From NCBI RefSeq assembly GCF_017991995.1, contig NZ_JAGOPN010000010.1, positions 1 through 64,000 of the forward strand: DNA of 64,000 bases, in the 5' to 3' direction. This DNA is from Pseudacidovorax sp. (lineage in GTDB: Bacteria; Pseudomonadota; Gammaproteobacteria; Burkholderiales; Burkholderiaceae_C). The position numbers were made by a program, and so were the translations under genes. This document shows positions 8,369 to 17,393 of the stretch, piece by piece. Under the pieces are notes generated by a model, which searched no databases, was not told the DNA's origin, and saw only the letters and a program-made list of their open reading frames with translations. Position 1 is the first letter of the stretch, and each line of letters opens with the position of its first letter.

Positions 8369-8703
8369 CGAGGGCGAAGGGCTTTCAGGTCATGCTGACC
8401 CGCGGTGCGGAGCAGGACCTGGAATCGCTCTACGACTACGTGGCCGAAGCCGAAAGCGTCGCCAACGCCCGTCGCCTGCTGGACCGCATCACAGCGACCC
8501 TCGATGGCCTGGCCCATCTGCCGGAGCGCGGCAGTCACCCCAGAGAACTGCTGAGCCTGGGCATCAAGGCTTACCGGCAGGTCCTGCTCAAGCCCTATCG
8601 CATCGTGTACCAAGTGCTGGCCCACCGGGTCGTGGTCCACCTGATCGCCGACGGGCGGCGGGACATGCAGACCCTGCTCGCACGCCGGCTGCTGGGTCGG
8701 TGA
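8365..8703 (+). CDS. Type II toxin, RelE/ParE superfamily
   Basis: A 112-residue basic protein of the RelE/ParE fold. Typical features are FQVMLTRGAEQDLESLYDYVAE at the start, an LP-RG-HPRELL segment in the middle and YRQVLLKPYRIVYQVLAHRVVVHLIADGRRD in the beta-sheet. The charged Arg-rich end resembles ParE toxins that poison gyrase more than ribosome-dependent RelE nucleases, but the sequence alone does not settle it. The start overlaps the antitoxin stop, as is usual for these pairs. Confidence 0.87.
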   Translation: MTRAKGFQVMLTRGAEQDLESLYDYVAEAESVANARRLLDRITATLDGLAHLPERGSHPRELLSLGIKAYRQVLLKPYRIVYQVLAHRVVVHLIADGRRDMQTLLARRLLGR

Positions 8704-8747
8704 TAGCGCGACTGATCGGCTTTGTTTTCAGCCGACCCGGATGGCTT

Positions 8748-9479
8748 TCAGGCCATCCCGCCATTCACAGAAATGACCTGCCCCGTGATGTACCCCGCCT
8801 CCGCGCTGGCCAGAAAGCCGGCCAGAGCAGCGACCTCTTCGGGCCGGCCGGCGCGCTGGGCCGGCACCATCTGCTTGACCATCGCGGGGTCGAAGGCGGC
8901 GTCGGCCATGGGCGAGGCGATGACGCCCGGGGCGATGGCGTTGACGGTCACGCCGCGCGAGGCCACTTCCATCGACAGCGCCTTGGTCGCGCTGTTGAGG
9001 GCGCCCTTGGCCGCCGCATAGTTGACCTGGCCGCGGTTGCCCATGATCGCCGCCACCGACGAGATGTTCAGGATGCGGCCCCAGCGCGTGCGCAGCATGG
9101 GCAGCAGCAGCGGCTGGGTGACGCGGAAGAAGCCGTTGAGCGACACGTCGATGACGCGGTGCCACTGATCGGGCCGCATGCCGGGCATCACGGCATCGTC
9201 ATGGATGCCCGCGTTGTTGACCAGCACCTGCACCGGTCCGGCCTCCAGCATGCGGGCGCAGGCTGCCGCCGTGGCTTCGTCGTCGGTCAGGTCGAAGACG
9301 TGGCATTCGGCCTGGCCGCCGGCCCCGGCGATGCGCGCAGCCAGGGCCTCGATGGCCTCGCGGCGGCCGTTGGCATGCAGCAGCACGGTGGCGCCGTCGC
9401 GCGCCAGGCGCTCGGCGATGGCACCGCCCAGGGCACCGCTGGCACCGGTGACGAGCGCGCGCTTGTTCTGAAGGGTCAT
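8748..9479 (-). CDS. 3-oxoacyl-ACP reductase-like SDR (FabG/ApeQ-like)
   Basis: A 243-residue short-chain dehydrogenase. It has the TGASGALGGAIA nucleotide-binding loop, the NNAG motif, catalytic Ser in NISSVA and YAAAK, and the closing GQVISVNGG typical of FabG proteins. As the last gene of a leftward operon with an acyl carrier protein and dehydratases, it would reduce ACP-bound beta-ketoacyl intermediates, the ApeQ role in aryl-polyene pathways. It is 61 bases downstream of the dehydratase gene. FabG-like SDRs are promiscuous, so the pathway role rests on context. Confidence 0.82.
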   Translation of the reverse strand: MTLQNKRALVTGASGALGGAIAERLARDGATVLLHANGRREAIEALAARIAGAGGQAECHVFDLTDDEATAAACARMLEAGPVQVLVNNAGIHDDAVMPGMRPDQWHRVIDVSLNGFFRVTQPLLLPMLRTRWGRILNISSVAAIMGNRGQVNYAAAKGALNSATKALSMEVASRGVTVNAIAPGVIASPMADAAFDPAMVKQMVPAQRAGRPEEVAALAGFLASAEAGYITGQVISVNGGMA

Positions 9480-9540
9480 GGGGAAGTACCTCCGTCGGTG
9501 ACGGTGTCACGGACACCGGTCGTGATGGCCGGGCAGGCGC

Positions 9541-10005
9541 TCAGGGCGCGGCGTCCGGCAAGGGCGTGTTGAGAACGACCACCGCGCGGCCATCCGCCAC
9601 CGGTGCGCCAGCCGCATCGAGCACGCGGAAGGCATAGAGCACCTGCTGCGCATCGCCCGACAGGCGTTCGGCATGAAGGTGCAGCGGCGCGGGCGCATCG
9701 TCGAAGCGGGCGCGATGCAGGCGCACGTTGCGGGTGCTGGCCAGGTAGCCGGCCGCGGGCGGCCCGTCCCCCGTGCTCAGCAGGCCACCATGCAGCGCCA
9801 TGGCCTGCGCCGCGAACTCGATGGCGCAGGGGGCGAGCAGGCCCGAGGCGGTGCGCATCGGATTGGAAGGGTCCGCATGGGTGGCCGTCGTGCAGTGGAT
9901 GGACTGCGCATCCCAGGCTTCGAGCCGGTCGAGCAGGCACATGCTGCCCGCGTGGGGAATGCGCGCGGCGATGCCGCTGCGGTCGAGGGTGGAGGGCGCG
10001 GTCAT
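9541..10005 (-). CDS. Hotdog-fold 3-hydroxyacyl-ACP dehydratase, ApeP-like
   Basis: A 154-residue protein whose IPHAGSMCLLDRLEAWD opening and CAIEFAAQAMALHGGLL helix are hallmarks of ApeP-type dehydratases, the partners of ApeI in aryl-polyene synthesis. It would remove water from ACP-bound 3-hydroxyacyl chains to build the conjugated polyene. The start overlaps the methyltransferase stop by ATGA. The second dehydratase half needed for an ApeI:ApeP pair is present as the C-terminal domain of the ligase gene at 15669-17393. Confidence 0.82.
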   Translation of the reverse strand: MTAPSTLDRSGIAARIPHAGSMCLLDRLEAWDAQSIHCTTATHADPSNPMRTASGLLAPCAIEFAAQAMALHGGLLSTGDGPPAAGYLASTRNVRLHRARFDDAPAPLHLHAERLSGDAQQVLYAFRVLDAAGAPVADGRAVVVLNTPLPDAAP

Positions 10006-10766
10006 GGCAGGTCCGAGATCAGCAGCACATTGGCAAAGGGCGTGCCCTGGCTCATGGGCATGGGCTGCACCGCGAAGCCCAGGCGCTGCAGCAACGCGAT
10101 CCACTCGTCCAGCGTGCGGCCCCAGGTGGGCGAGACCTTGTGGCCGCGGATGCGCGTCACGGTGCGATCCACCCACTGGCTGATCGCGAAGCCACGGCGG
10201 CTGGCGGCATCGCCGACGCGCAGCAGCAGGCGACCGGGCAGGCCGTCACGCTGCGCAGCGCCGGCGGCCAGCGCGTCGCGCACCCGCACGAGCACGCCTT
10301 CCTGCGCGGAATGGTCCACATAGTGCAGCACGTCGAGGATCACGACCACGTCGCAGGCCGGAAAGTCGGCCTCGCACATGTTGCCGCAGACGACGGTGGG
10401 CGTGGGCCGGATGTGGCCGACCGAGCACCGTGCCCGTTCCACGTCGCGGGGCATCAGCTCGATGCCGGTGTAGCGGGCATCGGCCGGCAGCGGCGCCCAG
10501 GCGGCGGGCCATCGGCCCTCGGCGCGCATCGCCTGGGCGGTGTGCAGCACGTTGGCGAACAGGCTCTGGCCCGAGCCGATGTCCAGCATGCGCGGCCGGC
10601 CGTCTCCGATCAGGCCGCGCTCGACGATGCCGCGGAATACCGGGTCATGGCCCAGCTTGCCGCGTGCGAAATGCCAGGCGAAGTTGCCGCCCTGGCGGTA
10701 GGGCTCGGTGGCGCGGGCGTGGAGGTCGCGCCACGCGGCGTCAGGGGAAGGCGATGTAGCAGTCAC
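10002..10766 (-). CDS. Class I SAM-dependent methyltransferase
   Basis: A 254-residue protein with the Rossmann-type motif I LDIGSGQSLFANVL, an acidic motif II (YTGIELMPRD) and the DVVVILDVLHYVD strand. I chose the GTG at 10766; the frame upstream passes through a hairpin repeat and has no better start. In aryl-polyene and related clusters such an enzyme methylates the aryl head group, but the substrate cannot be read from sequence. It overlaps the dehydratase gene downstream by four bases. Confidence 0.75.
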   Translation of the reverse strand: MTATSPSPDAAWRDLHARATEPYRQGGNFAWHFARGKLGHDPVFRGIVERGLIGDGRPRMLDIGSGQSLFANVLHTAQAMRAEGRWPAAWAPLPADARYTGIELMPRDVERARCSVGHIRPTPTVVCGNMCEADFPACDVVVILDVLHYVDHSAQEGVLVRVRDALAAGAAQRDGLPGRLLLRVGDAASRRGFAISQWVDRTVTRIRGHKVSPTWGRTLDEWIALLQRLGFAVQPMPMSQGTPFANVLLISDLP

Positions 10767-10787
10767 GGAGGCGTCGGGTTCGTGGCT

Positions 10788-10810
10788 CCCTCTCCCGCGA
10801 GGGGAGAGGG
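10788..10810. repeat. Short palindromic repeat (REP-like hairpin)
   Basis: CCCTCTCCC (10788-10796) and GGGAGAGGG (10802-10810) are perfect complementary arms around a five-base loop. This is the only real gap inside an operon whose other genes mostly overlap. Similar C/T-G/A palindromes are common intergenic repeats in Burkholderiales and may attenuate or protect the transcript. Confidence 0.7.
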
Positions 10811-10843
10811 CAAAAGCGGGAAAGGTCTGGTGCGCCGAGCGGT

Positions 10844-11659
10844 TCACGCATGTCCGAGCGCATGCGGCAAGGTCACGGCACGCAGGCCCTGGCGCGAGAA
10901 CTGGTCGAGCAGCAGTGGCAGCACCTCCAGGATCACCGGCCGGCCGCTGGGCGCCAGGGCCGCATGGCCGTCGTGCAGCAGCAGGATGTCGCCGGCACGC
11001 AGGTCGCGAGTCAGGCGCGCCAGCACGCGGGCCGGGTCGCGCTCGCGGGTGTCGAAGCCGCGTCGGGTCCAGCTCACCAGCTCCAGGCCCAGGCGATGCA
11101 GCACCGGGGCGAGGAAGGGATTGCGCAGGCCTGCGGGCGCACGAAAGCAGGTCGGCCGCTGGCCGATGACGGCATCGATCATCTGCTGCGCGCGTTCGAT
11201 CTCGGCATGGAAGCCGCGCGGCCCCAGCACCGAGAAGTTGTGCCGGTGCCGCGCCGTGTGGTTCTGGATGCTGTGGCCACGGGCCACGATCTCGCGCGCC
11301 AATGCCGGATGCGCCTGTACCCGTTCGGCGATGCAGAAGAAGGTGGCCTTCTGACCGTGGGTGTCCAGCAGGTCGAGCACGGCCGGCGTCACCGAGGGCT
11401 CGGGCCCGTCGTCGATGGTCAGCGCCACTTCGTTTCGCGCTTCGGCGGCGGCAGGCAGGCGCAGCGTGTTCTGGCCGAGCCAGCGGCTGCGCGGCGTCAG
11501 GCCGATGGCGGTGATGGCCGCATGGTTGAGCACCACGGCGCCAAGCGCCCAGGGCCAGGCACCCGGCACGAGCAGGCTCGCCCCCAACGCGCCCGCATGC
11601 AGCACCGCACTGCCCTTGAGGAAGGGCGTGGGCTGCCAGCGGCCGGCCAGGGCGCTCAT
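10844..11659 (-). CDS. Polysaccharide deacetylase-family (NodB-like) membrane protein
   Basis: A 271-residue protein. The first 50 residues hold two hydrophobic segments, so the enzyme is membrane-anchored. The NodB domain then begins with VALTIDDGPEP, the metal-binding Asp pair, followed by HSIQNHTARHRHN, the His pair, and later LLLHDG near the end. Such enzymes remove acetyl groups from N-acetylated sugars, though some family members act on other amides. It overlaps the MMPL gene by ATGA, so it belongs to the operon. A role in modifying the sugar or lipid that anchors the product is inference. Confidence 0.75.
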   Translation of the reverse strand: MSALAGRWQPTPFLKGSAVLHAGALGASLLVPGAWPWALGAVVLNHAAITAIGLTPRSRWLGQNTLRLPAAAEARNEVALTIDDGPEPSVTPAVLDLLDTHGQKATFFCIAERVQAHPALAREIVARGHSIQNHTARHRHNFSVLGPRGFHAEIERAQQMIDAVIGQRPTCFRAPAGLRNPFLAPVLHRLGLELVSWTRRGFDTRERDPARVLARLTRDLRAGDILLLHDGHAALAPSGRPVILEVLPLLLDQFSRQGLRAVTLPHALGHA

Positions 11660-14058
11660 GCCTTCGCCGTCCGGGCAAAGGCGGCCGACAGCAGCAGCGC
11701 CAGCAGTGCGCCGGGCGCCACCACCTGTCCGATGGACGCCAGCGAGGGGATGTCGGAGATGGCGATCAGCGTGAAGGAGATCACCGTCGTCAGGTTGGCC
11801 AGCATCAGCGAGGCCAGCGTGTCCTCGTCGGCATGGCCGGTCTCGCGCAGCTGGTCGAAGAAGAGCGCGTAGTTGGAGCCCACGGCCACCACCAGCAGCA
11901 GGCCCACCAGATGCAGGATGGACAGCGCCATGCCCATGGCCGCCATCGCACCCAGCGTGAGCGCCACGGCGGCGGCCAGCGGCTGGCACACGGCCAGCAG
12001 GCGTCGGCCCGAGCGCAGCCAGGCGCCCAGCAGCAGCACCACGGCCAGCGCGCCCAGGCCCACCTGCACGAAGGCCTCGTGCAGGTAGCGCTTGTAGAGC
12101 GCACCCAGTTCCTCGCCGACCTCGGCCACCGACACGCCCGGCAGCCCCTGCAGGGCGGCGACGACGTCTGCATGCTTGAACTGCGGGCCGGGGTGCAGCG
12201 AGATCATGGCGGCCCAGCCGCCACCCGGTCGCTCGAACAGCAGCGCGTCGACCACGGCGCCCAATGGACCCTGGCGTGCGTCCTCGCGGCTGATCAGCGG
12301 CGCGGCACGCGCCGCCTCGACCTGGGTCACGAAAGGTGCCAGGCGGTCGGCCGCGATCGGCAGGCCCGCCGTGGCTTCCTCCAGCCGGGCACGCAGCGTG
12401 GTGGCGTCGGGCAGGGCCTCGCGCCGCTGCATCTGCAGCGCCTGGCTGGGCAGGATGCGGGCCACGCTGTCGTAGCCCAACAGCGCGCCGCGCTCCACCA
12501 GCGGGTCGAGCCGCGCGCCGGCCGCCTCGGCCTGGCGCAGCGCCGCTTCGACGGTGTCGCCATAGGCCACCACCAGCGTGGCGCCGTCGCTGGCGCCGAT
12601 GTCGCCGCGCAGTTGCTCGTCCAGCGCCTGCGATTCGCGCGAGACCGGGCTCATCGAGCTCAAGCCGGCGCGCCAGAGCTGGTCGCCTTGCCACAGCACC
12701 AGCGCGAAGCCGGCGACGGCCAGGGCCATCAGTGGCAGCCGCAGCCGCGGCAGTCCGCGCACGATGGCGCCGGCCGCGTGCGCCATGTAGCGGCGCAGGC
12801 CTCGGCCGCTGGCGCCCTGCGGCGCCAGCACCGGCAGCAGGAAGCGCGTGGCCACGGCCGCGGCCACCAGTCCGGCGATGGAGAACACGCCCAGCTGCGC
12901 CAGTCCCGGAAAGCCCGAGAACACCAGCGCCGCAAAGCCCGCCACCGAGGTCAGCAGGCCCAGCCGCACCGTGGGCCAGTGCAGGTCGCGCCAGCGTTGC
13001 CAGCCGGCCTGGGCCGGTCCCTCGCCCGCCACCTGGCGGGCCTGGATCAGGTAATAGATGGCGTAGTCCACCGTCTCGCCGATCAGCGTGCTGCCGAAGC
13101 CCAGCGTCAGCCCATGCACGCCGCCGAAGACCAGGCTGACGGCGGCCGTGCCCACCACCACGCCGGTGGCCACCGGCAGCATGGCGATGGCCAGCGCACG
13201 CAGCGCACCGAAGGCCAGCAGCAGCAGGCCGCTGACCACGATGGCACCCACCACCGCCAGGTGGACGGCCTCGCGCTTGATGCTGTCGCGGCTCTGCACC
13301 GAGAACACGGCCGTGCCGCTCATCAGCAGGCGCGTGTCGGTGGCGCCCACCTCGGCGGCGGCCTGGGCGAAGTCGGCCTGGATGGTGGCGATGGCCTGCG
13401 CCTGGGCGTCCAGGTCGCCGCCGGCGGCGCGGGTGCTGGCCAGCAGCAGCGCGCGCGGCGCCTCGCGCGCCGCCCACACGCCGTCGACGCTGCGCGGCGC
13501 GGTGGCCGGAATCAGCGTCTCGGCCATGCGGGCGGATTCGCCCGTGGGGTCGCGCTCCAGCAGCGGCTTGAACGCATTGCCGCCCGGCGTGCCCAGCAGC
13601 GAGAGCGTGTCGAGGATGGCGTTGCGCAGCCCTTCCACCGTAAAGTGCTCGGGCGTGACCGCGGGCGAGAGCTGGTAGCGCCGGTCGAAGACCCAGGTGC
13701 CGGCATCGCGCCATTCGCTCTGGTCGCCGTTCTGCACCTGGTCGAACAGGCCGCTCTTGCGCAGGCGCTGGCCCAGTTCGCGCGAGACGGCCGCGCGCTG
13801 CGCCTCGTCGCGTCCGCCCTCGATGCCGATGAACAGCGTGCGCGAAGCGACGCCCGTCTGGATCTGCTCGATGAGCATGCGCTGGCGCGCGTCCGGATGG
13901 GCAGGCAGGAAGGCCGAAAGGTCGGCGTCGAACTTGGAGCGCGCGATGATGCCCACGCCGGCCGCCAGCACCAGCAGCCAGACGAGCACCACGGCCAGAC
14001 GGCGCGCGGGCGAGAGGCCGGCATCGTGGGCCGGCGCGGCAGGAGGGCGGCGGCTCAT
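11656..14058 (-). CDS. MMPL/RND-family exporter
   Basis: An 800-residue inner-membrane protein with two repeats, each of one helix, a large periplasmic domain and five further helices, the MMPL layout. The N-terminal helix is RLAVVLVWLLVLAAGVGII and the first bundle follows at about residues 260-430, the second at about 650-790. Asp in GETVDYAIYYL is the likely proton-relay position. In aryl-polyene type clusters this gene sits beside a LolA-like protein, and together they are thought to carry the lipid-linked product towards the outer membrane. Both neighbours overlap it by four bases. Confidence 0.83.
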   Translation of the reverse strand: MSRRPPAAPAHDAGLSPARRLAVVLVWLLVLAAGVGIIARSKFDADLSAFLPAHPDARQRMLIEQIQTGVASRTLFIGIEGGRDEAQRAAVSRELGQRLRKSGLFDQVQNGDQSEWRDAGTWVFDRRYQLSPAVTPEHFTVEGLRNAILDTLSLLGTPGGNAFKPLLERDPTGESARMAETLIPATAPRSVDGVWAAREAPRALLLASTRAAGGDLDAQAQAIATIQADFAQAAAEVGATDTRLLMSGTAVFSVQSRDSIKREAVHLAVVGAIVVSGLLLLAFGALRALAIAMLPVATGVVVGTAAVSLVFGGVHGLTLGFGSTLIGETVDYAIYYLIQARQVAGEGPAQAGWQRWRDLHWPTVRLGLLTSVAGFAALVFSGFPGLAQLGVFSIAGLVAAAVATRFLLPVLAPQGASGRGLRRYMAHAAGAIVRGLPRLRLPLMALAVAGFALVLWQGDQLWRAGLSSMSPVSRESQALDEQLRGDIGASDGATLVVAYGDTVEAALRQAEAAGARLDPLVERGALLGYDSVARILPSQALQMQRREALPDATTLRARLEEATAGLPIAADRLAPFVTQVEAARAAPLISREDARQGPLGAVVDALLFERPGGGWAAMISLHPGPQFKHADVVAALQGLPGVSVAEVGEELGALYKRYLHEAFVQVGLGALAVVLLLGAWLRSGRRLLAVCQPLAAAVALTLGAMAAMGMALSILHLVGLLLVVAVGSNYALFFDQLRETGHADEDTLASLMLANLTTVISFTLIAISDIPSLASIGQVVAPGALLALLLSAAFARTAKA

Positions 14059-14678
14059 GAACCGGCGGGCCCGGGCACGATGTTCATCACCGAGCGGTCG
14101 CCGCCGATGAATTCCATCTCGATGCCGCGCACGTCGCTGCCGATGCCCGACAGGCGCAGGCTGCGCACCTGGGCGGCCAGCGCGGGCAGCGTGGGCACCA
14201 GGTCGAGCGTCCAGGCCTTGGCATCGCCCTTCACATCGGCCTTGAAGTAGCGCAGCAGCGCCGGCGCGTTGCCGCTCAGGGTGCCGCGCATCGCTTCCAT
14301 CATGCCCTGCAGCTCGGGCATGGCGTCCAGGCTCAGGGTGCGGGTGCGGCCGCCGCGCGAGAGGATGAGCACGTTGCCCTGCACCTCCATCGACTCCGGC
14401 CGCGGCGTGAGCGTGCGGCGCACCAGCTTGTCGGGTGCGGTGAAGCTGAGCACGCCGGCCGAGTCGAGCGGGCCGTCCAGGCCGCGCACATAGCGCTGCT
14501 CGGTGAAGCGGGCCTCGCCGCTGCGGCGCTGGGCCAGCAGGGCCATCAGCTCGTTGAGATCGAACGCCCAGGCAGGTGCCGCAAGCAGGCCGGCCAGGGC
14601 CAGCAGCAGGACGGCACGCAGGCGGCGCACGCCGGCCAGGGCCTCACGCACGCGGCGAATCTTCGAGCCAGAAGTCAT
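14055..14678 (-). CDS. LolA-like outer-membrane carrier protein
   Basis: A 207-residue exported protein with a signal peptide (RAVLLLALAGLLAAPAWA). The mature chain FDLNELMALLAQRRSGEARFTEQRYVRGLD resembles the half-barrel of LolA/LolB-type lipid carriers, with a SLRLSGIGSDVRGIEMEF ending. It would shuttle a hydrophobic product across the periplasm for the MMPL exporter encoded next to it. The start at 14678 lies 35 bases inside the acyltransferase gene. Confidence 0.75.
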   Translation of the reverse strand: MTSGSKIRRVREALAGVRRLRAVLLLALAGLLAAPAWAFDLNELMALLAQRRSGEARFTEQRYVRGLDGPLDSAGVLSFTAPDKLVRRTLTPRPESMEVQGNVLILSRGGRTRTLSLDAMPELQGMMEAMRGTLSGNAPALLRYFKADVKGDAKAWTLDLVPTLPALAAQVRSLRLSGIGSDVRGIEMEFIGGDRSVMNIVPGPAGS

Positions 14679-15672
14679 GGAAATTGAACCAGTTGTGGGG
14701 ATGGGCGCGGCACAGGTCTTCCAGGCGCCGCACATAGGCTTCGAGGGCATCGCGGATGCGGCGTTCCCGCTCGGCGGGATCGAGTCCGCGGGCGCGGCGC
14801 GGCGCTGGTGCGCCGGGCTCGGTGGTGCCACTTTCCGCCGCCGGTGCCGAGAAATCGGCCAGCGGCTCGAACACCACGCGGTAGCGGTTGCCGCCCAGGT
14901 ACAGGCCCGCCATGAACACGGCCGGCCGGCGCAGCAGCGCGGCGAGGCGGAAGGGCCCGTCGTTGAACCAAGCCGGCTGGCCCAGGAAGTCGATCTGCAC
15001 CCGGTTGCCGCGCTGGCCGCCGTCGTCCTCGCCCACGGCCAGGGTGCGATCGCCGAGCATGCCGGCCATGCGGCCGCTGTCCAGCCAGTCGCGCAGCTCC
15101 AGCATGGCGGCGGGCCGGCCCAGGGCGATGATGTGCGGCCGGTACTCGGGCAGGCTGATGGCGCCCAGCACGGCGTTGATGCGCCGCGCGTTGTCCGGGT
15201 ACATCAGCATGGCCAGCCGCAGGTCGACCGGCGCCTCTGCCTGCTGCCGACAGGCCGACAGGGCCTCGAAACTGCCGATGTGCGCACCGACCAGGAAGGC
15301 GCCGCGACCCGCGCGCACATCGGCCTCCACGGCCTCGCCGCCCTGCACCTGCACGTCGAAGAGCGCCATGCGCCCGCGCAGGAAGTACACCCGGTCGAGC
15401 ACCGTCGACGCGAAGTTGTGCAGCAGCCGGTAGCCGTCGCGCCAGCCCGCCTTCGGCCCGATGGCCCGCGCCAGGTAGCGCCGCACATGGCGACGCGGCG
15501 TGGGCGCGAAGAGCAGGAAGTACAGCGTGATCGGATGCAGGACCAGCCGCGTGAGCGGCCGGCCGCAGCGCAGCGCCATCCAGCAGATGAAGCGCAGCGC
15601 CAGGATGTTGCTGCGCTCGGGCGCGCGGGCCCAGTCGGTGCCGGGACGCAGGTCGTCGCCGAGGGCGCTCAC
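14644..15672 (-). CDS. LpxL/HtrB-like lysophospholipid acyltransferase
   Basis: A 342-residue inner-membrane acyltransferase. GAHIGSFEA carries the catalytic His and Glu of the LpxL-type HxxxxD/E motif, and MLGDRTLAVGEDDG and a conserved GGNRYRV strand follow. The GTG start at 15672 overlaps the upstream stop as GTGA. In aryl-polyene clusters related enzymes attach an acyl chain to the lipid carrier of the product. The last 35 codons overlap the LolA-like gene, a sign of tight coupling. Confidence 0.8.
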   Translation of the reverse strand: MSALGDDLRPGTDWARAPERSNILALRFICWMALRCGRPLTRLVLHPITLYFLLFAPTPRRHVRRYLARAIGPKAGWRDGYRLLHNFASTVLDRVYFLRGRMALFDVQVQGGEAVEADVRAGRGAFLVGAHIGSFEALSACRQQAEAPVDLRLAMLMYPDNARRINAVLGAISLPEYRPHIIALGRPAAMLELRDWLDSGRMAGMLGDRTLAVGEDDGGQRGNRVQIDFLGQPAWFNDGPFRLAALLRRPAVFMAGLYLGGNRYRVVFEPLADFSAPAAESGTTEPGAPAPRRARGLDPAERERRIRDALEAYVRRLEDLCRAHPHNWFNFHDFWLEDSPRA

Positions 15673-17393
15673 GGGCGACCTCCGGCTTCGCCTGCGGTGC
15701 GGGCGCCCTCGCCCGGCAGCCAACGGCCGCTGGCAGCCACGGTGTCGCCCATGCGCACCTCGAAGCGCACGCCCGCGGCGGCGCCCGTCTCGGGCTGCAG
15801 GTCGAAGACCAGGTCGGCGCCCGGCCGCACCGGCGCCAGGAACTTGGCCGCCGCCAGCATCGGCGCATCGCCCAGGCGCGCGCGCAGCGAGGGCACGCCG
15901 CGCATCGCCTCCAGCAGTTCGGCGAGCAACAAGGCGCCCGGCAGCAGCGGCTGGCGGGGGAAATGGCCGGCAAAGGCGGGATGGTCCTCGGGCACGCGGT
16001 GCGACAGCCGGACCGGGCTGCCGTCCGCCGCCAATTGGGCGAGCGCGAATTCGCGCAGCTCCCGACGCGTCAACTTGCCGGTGCCCACGCGCGGCAGCGC
16101 CTGCACATGCACCACGCGGCGGGGCACGAACACCGGTTCGACGCGCTCGCGCAGGCCGGCGATGACCGTCGCGGCATCCACCGAGGGGGCCACCACGAAG
16201 GCCACCGGCCGCACCACGCCGTCGGCCACGTCGTCCGGCAGCCAGAAGGCGCCGTCCTCGACGCCAGGAATGCTGTTGAGATGGAAGTCGAGGTGGCCCA
16301 GCGACGTCCGCCGGCCCGCCACGTGCACGAGGTCGTTGGCCCGGCCCAGCAGGCGGAAGCGGCCATCGCCCAGCAGCTCCAGCAGGTCGGCCATGGGCGT
16401 GGGCGCGGGAATGAAGTCACCCGAGAAGACGAAGCGCTCGGCACCATCCGGGCCGGTCTCGGCCTGCACGCGGATGTCGCCCATCACCTCCCACACCTCG
16501 CTGCGCACCGGGCAACGGGTGGCGACCTGGCCGGTCTCGGTGCTGCCGTAGATCTCGACCATCACGCCGCCCGTGGCGCGCTCGGCCTGGGCCGCCAGTT
16601 GCGGCGACAGCGGCGCGGTGGCGGACAGCACCATGTCCACCGGCGGCACGTCCAGCCCGGACTGCAACAGCGTCTTGAGGTGGAAGGGCGTGGTGACCAG
16701 CGCGCGCGGTCGTGGCACCGATTCCAGCGCCTGCACGATGTCGGCCGGATAGAACGGGCGCCCGGCCTCGAAGGCCGGCCCGCCCAGCATGGCCAGCAGC
16801 GCCGAGGATTCGAGGCCGTAGCTGTGCTGCACCGGCACGGTGGCCACCAGCGTGAGGCCGTCCAGCGCGGGCAGATCGAGCAACTGGCACAGCCGCGGCA
16901 CGGCGGCGGCCACGTCGCCCACCAGCGTGCCCCAGGTCTTGGCATGCGGCTGCGGCACGCCGGTGGAGCCCGAGGTGAGCAGGCTGGCCGCGTGGCGGTC
17001 GAGCGCGATGGCCGCCCAGTCGGGCATGGCGGCGAGCGGCGTGCGCGCCCCATCGGCGTCGACCTCGACGCGCTGCGCGAGGCCGGCGCCGTGGGGCTCG
17101 CCGGGATCGACCAGCGCGAAGGCCGCAGGATGCTCGGCGCAGACGCGTGCCAGGGTGTCCTGGCGCGCATCGGGCGGCAGGAGGCTGGCATGGCCCCGCA
17201 GCAGCGCCGCCGCCAGCCCGACGGAAAAGCGGTAGCGGTCGCCACACAGGTTGACGGCCGGGCCTTCGGCCGGAAGCTTCGCAGCAACGGCCTCGACATC
17301 GGCCAGCCAGGCCAGCGCACTGATTGGCCGGCCATGGCGCCAGGCCAGCGGCGCGCGCAGGTCGCGCGGGCCGAGCAGGTGGGACACGCTCAT
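15669..17393 (-). CDS. AMP-dependent acyl/aryl ligase fused to a C-terminal FabZ-like dehydratase domain
   Basis: A 574-residue two-domain protein. Residues 1 to about 450 are an adenylating enzyme: the LLTSGSTGVPQPHAKTW loop, IYGSTETGQVATR, and the C-terminal RRELREF hinge. Residues from about 455 to the end form a hotdog fold with HPAFAGHFPRQPLLPGALLL, the active-site pattern of FabA/FabZ dehydratases. The first part would load a starter acid onto ACP (ApeH-like); the second supplies an ApeI-like dehydratase. It overlaps both neighbours by three to four bases. Confidence 0.85.
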   Translation of the reverse strand: MSVSHLLGPRDLRAPLAWRHGRPISALAWLADVEAVAAKLPAEGPAVNLCGDRYRFSVGLAAALLRGHASLLPPDARQDTLARVCAEHPAAFALVDPGEPHGAGLAQRVEVDADGARTPLAAMPDWAAIALDRHAASLLTSGSTGVPQPHAKTWGTLVGDVAAAVPRLCQLLDLPALDGLTLVATVPVQHSYGLESSALLAMLGGPAFEAGRPFYPADIVQALESVPRPRALVTTPFHLKTLLQSGLDVPPVDMVLSATAPLSPQLAAQAERATGGVMVEIYGSTETGQVATRCPVRSEVWEVMGDIRVQAETGPDGAERFVFSGDFIPAPTPMADLLELLGDGRFRLLGRANDLVHVAGRRTSLGHLDFHLNSIPGVEDGAFWLPDDVADGVVRPVAFVVAPSVDAATVIAGLRERVEPVFVPRRVVHVQALPRVGTGKLTRRELREFALAQLAADGSPVRLSHRVPEDHPAFAGHFPRQPLLPGALLLAELLEAMRGVPSLRARLGDAPMLAAAKFLAPVRPGADLVFDLQPETGAAAGVRFEVRMGDTVAASGRWLPGEGARTAGEAGGRP

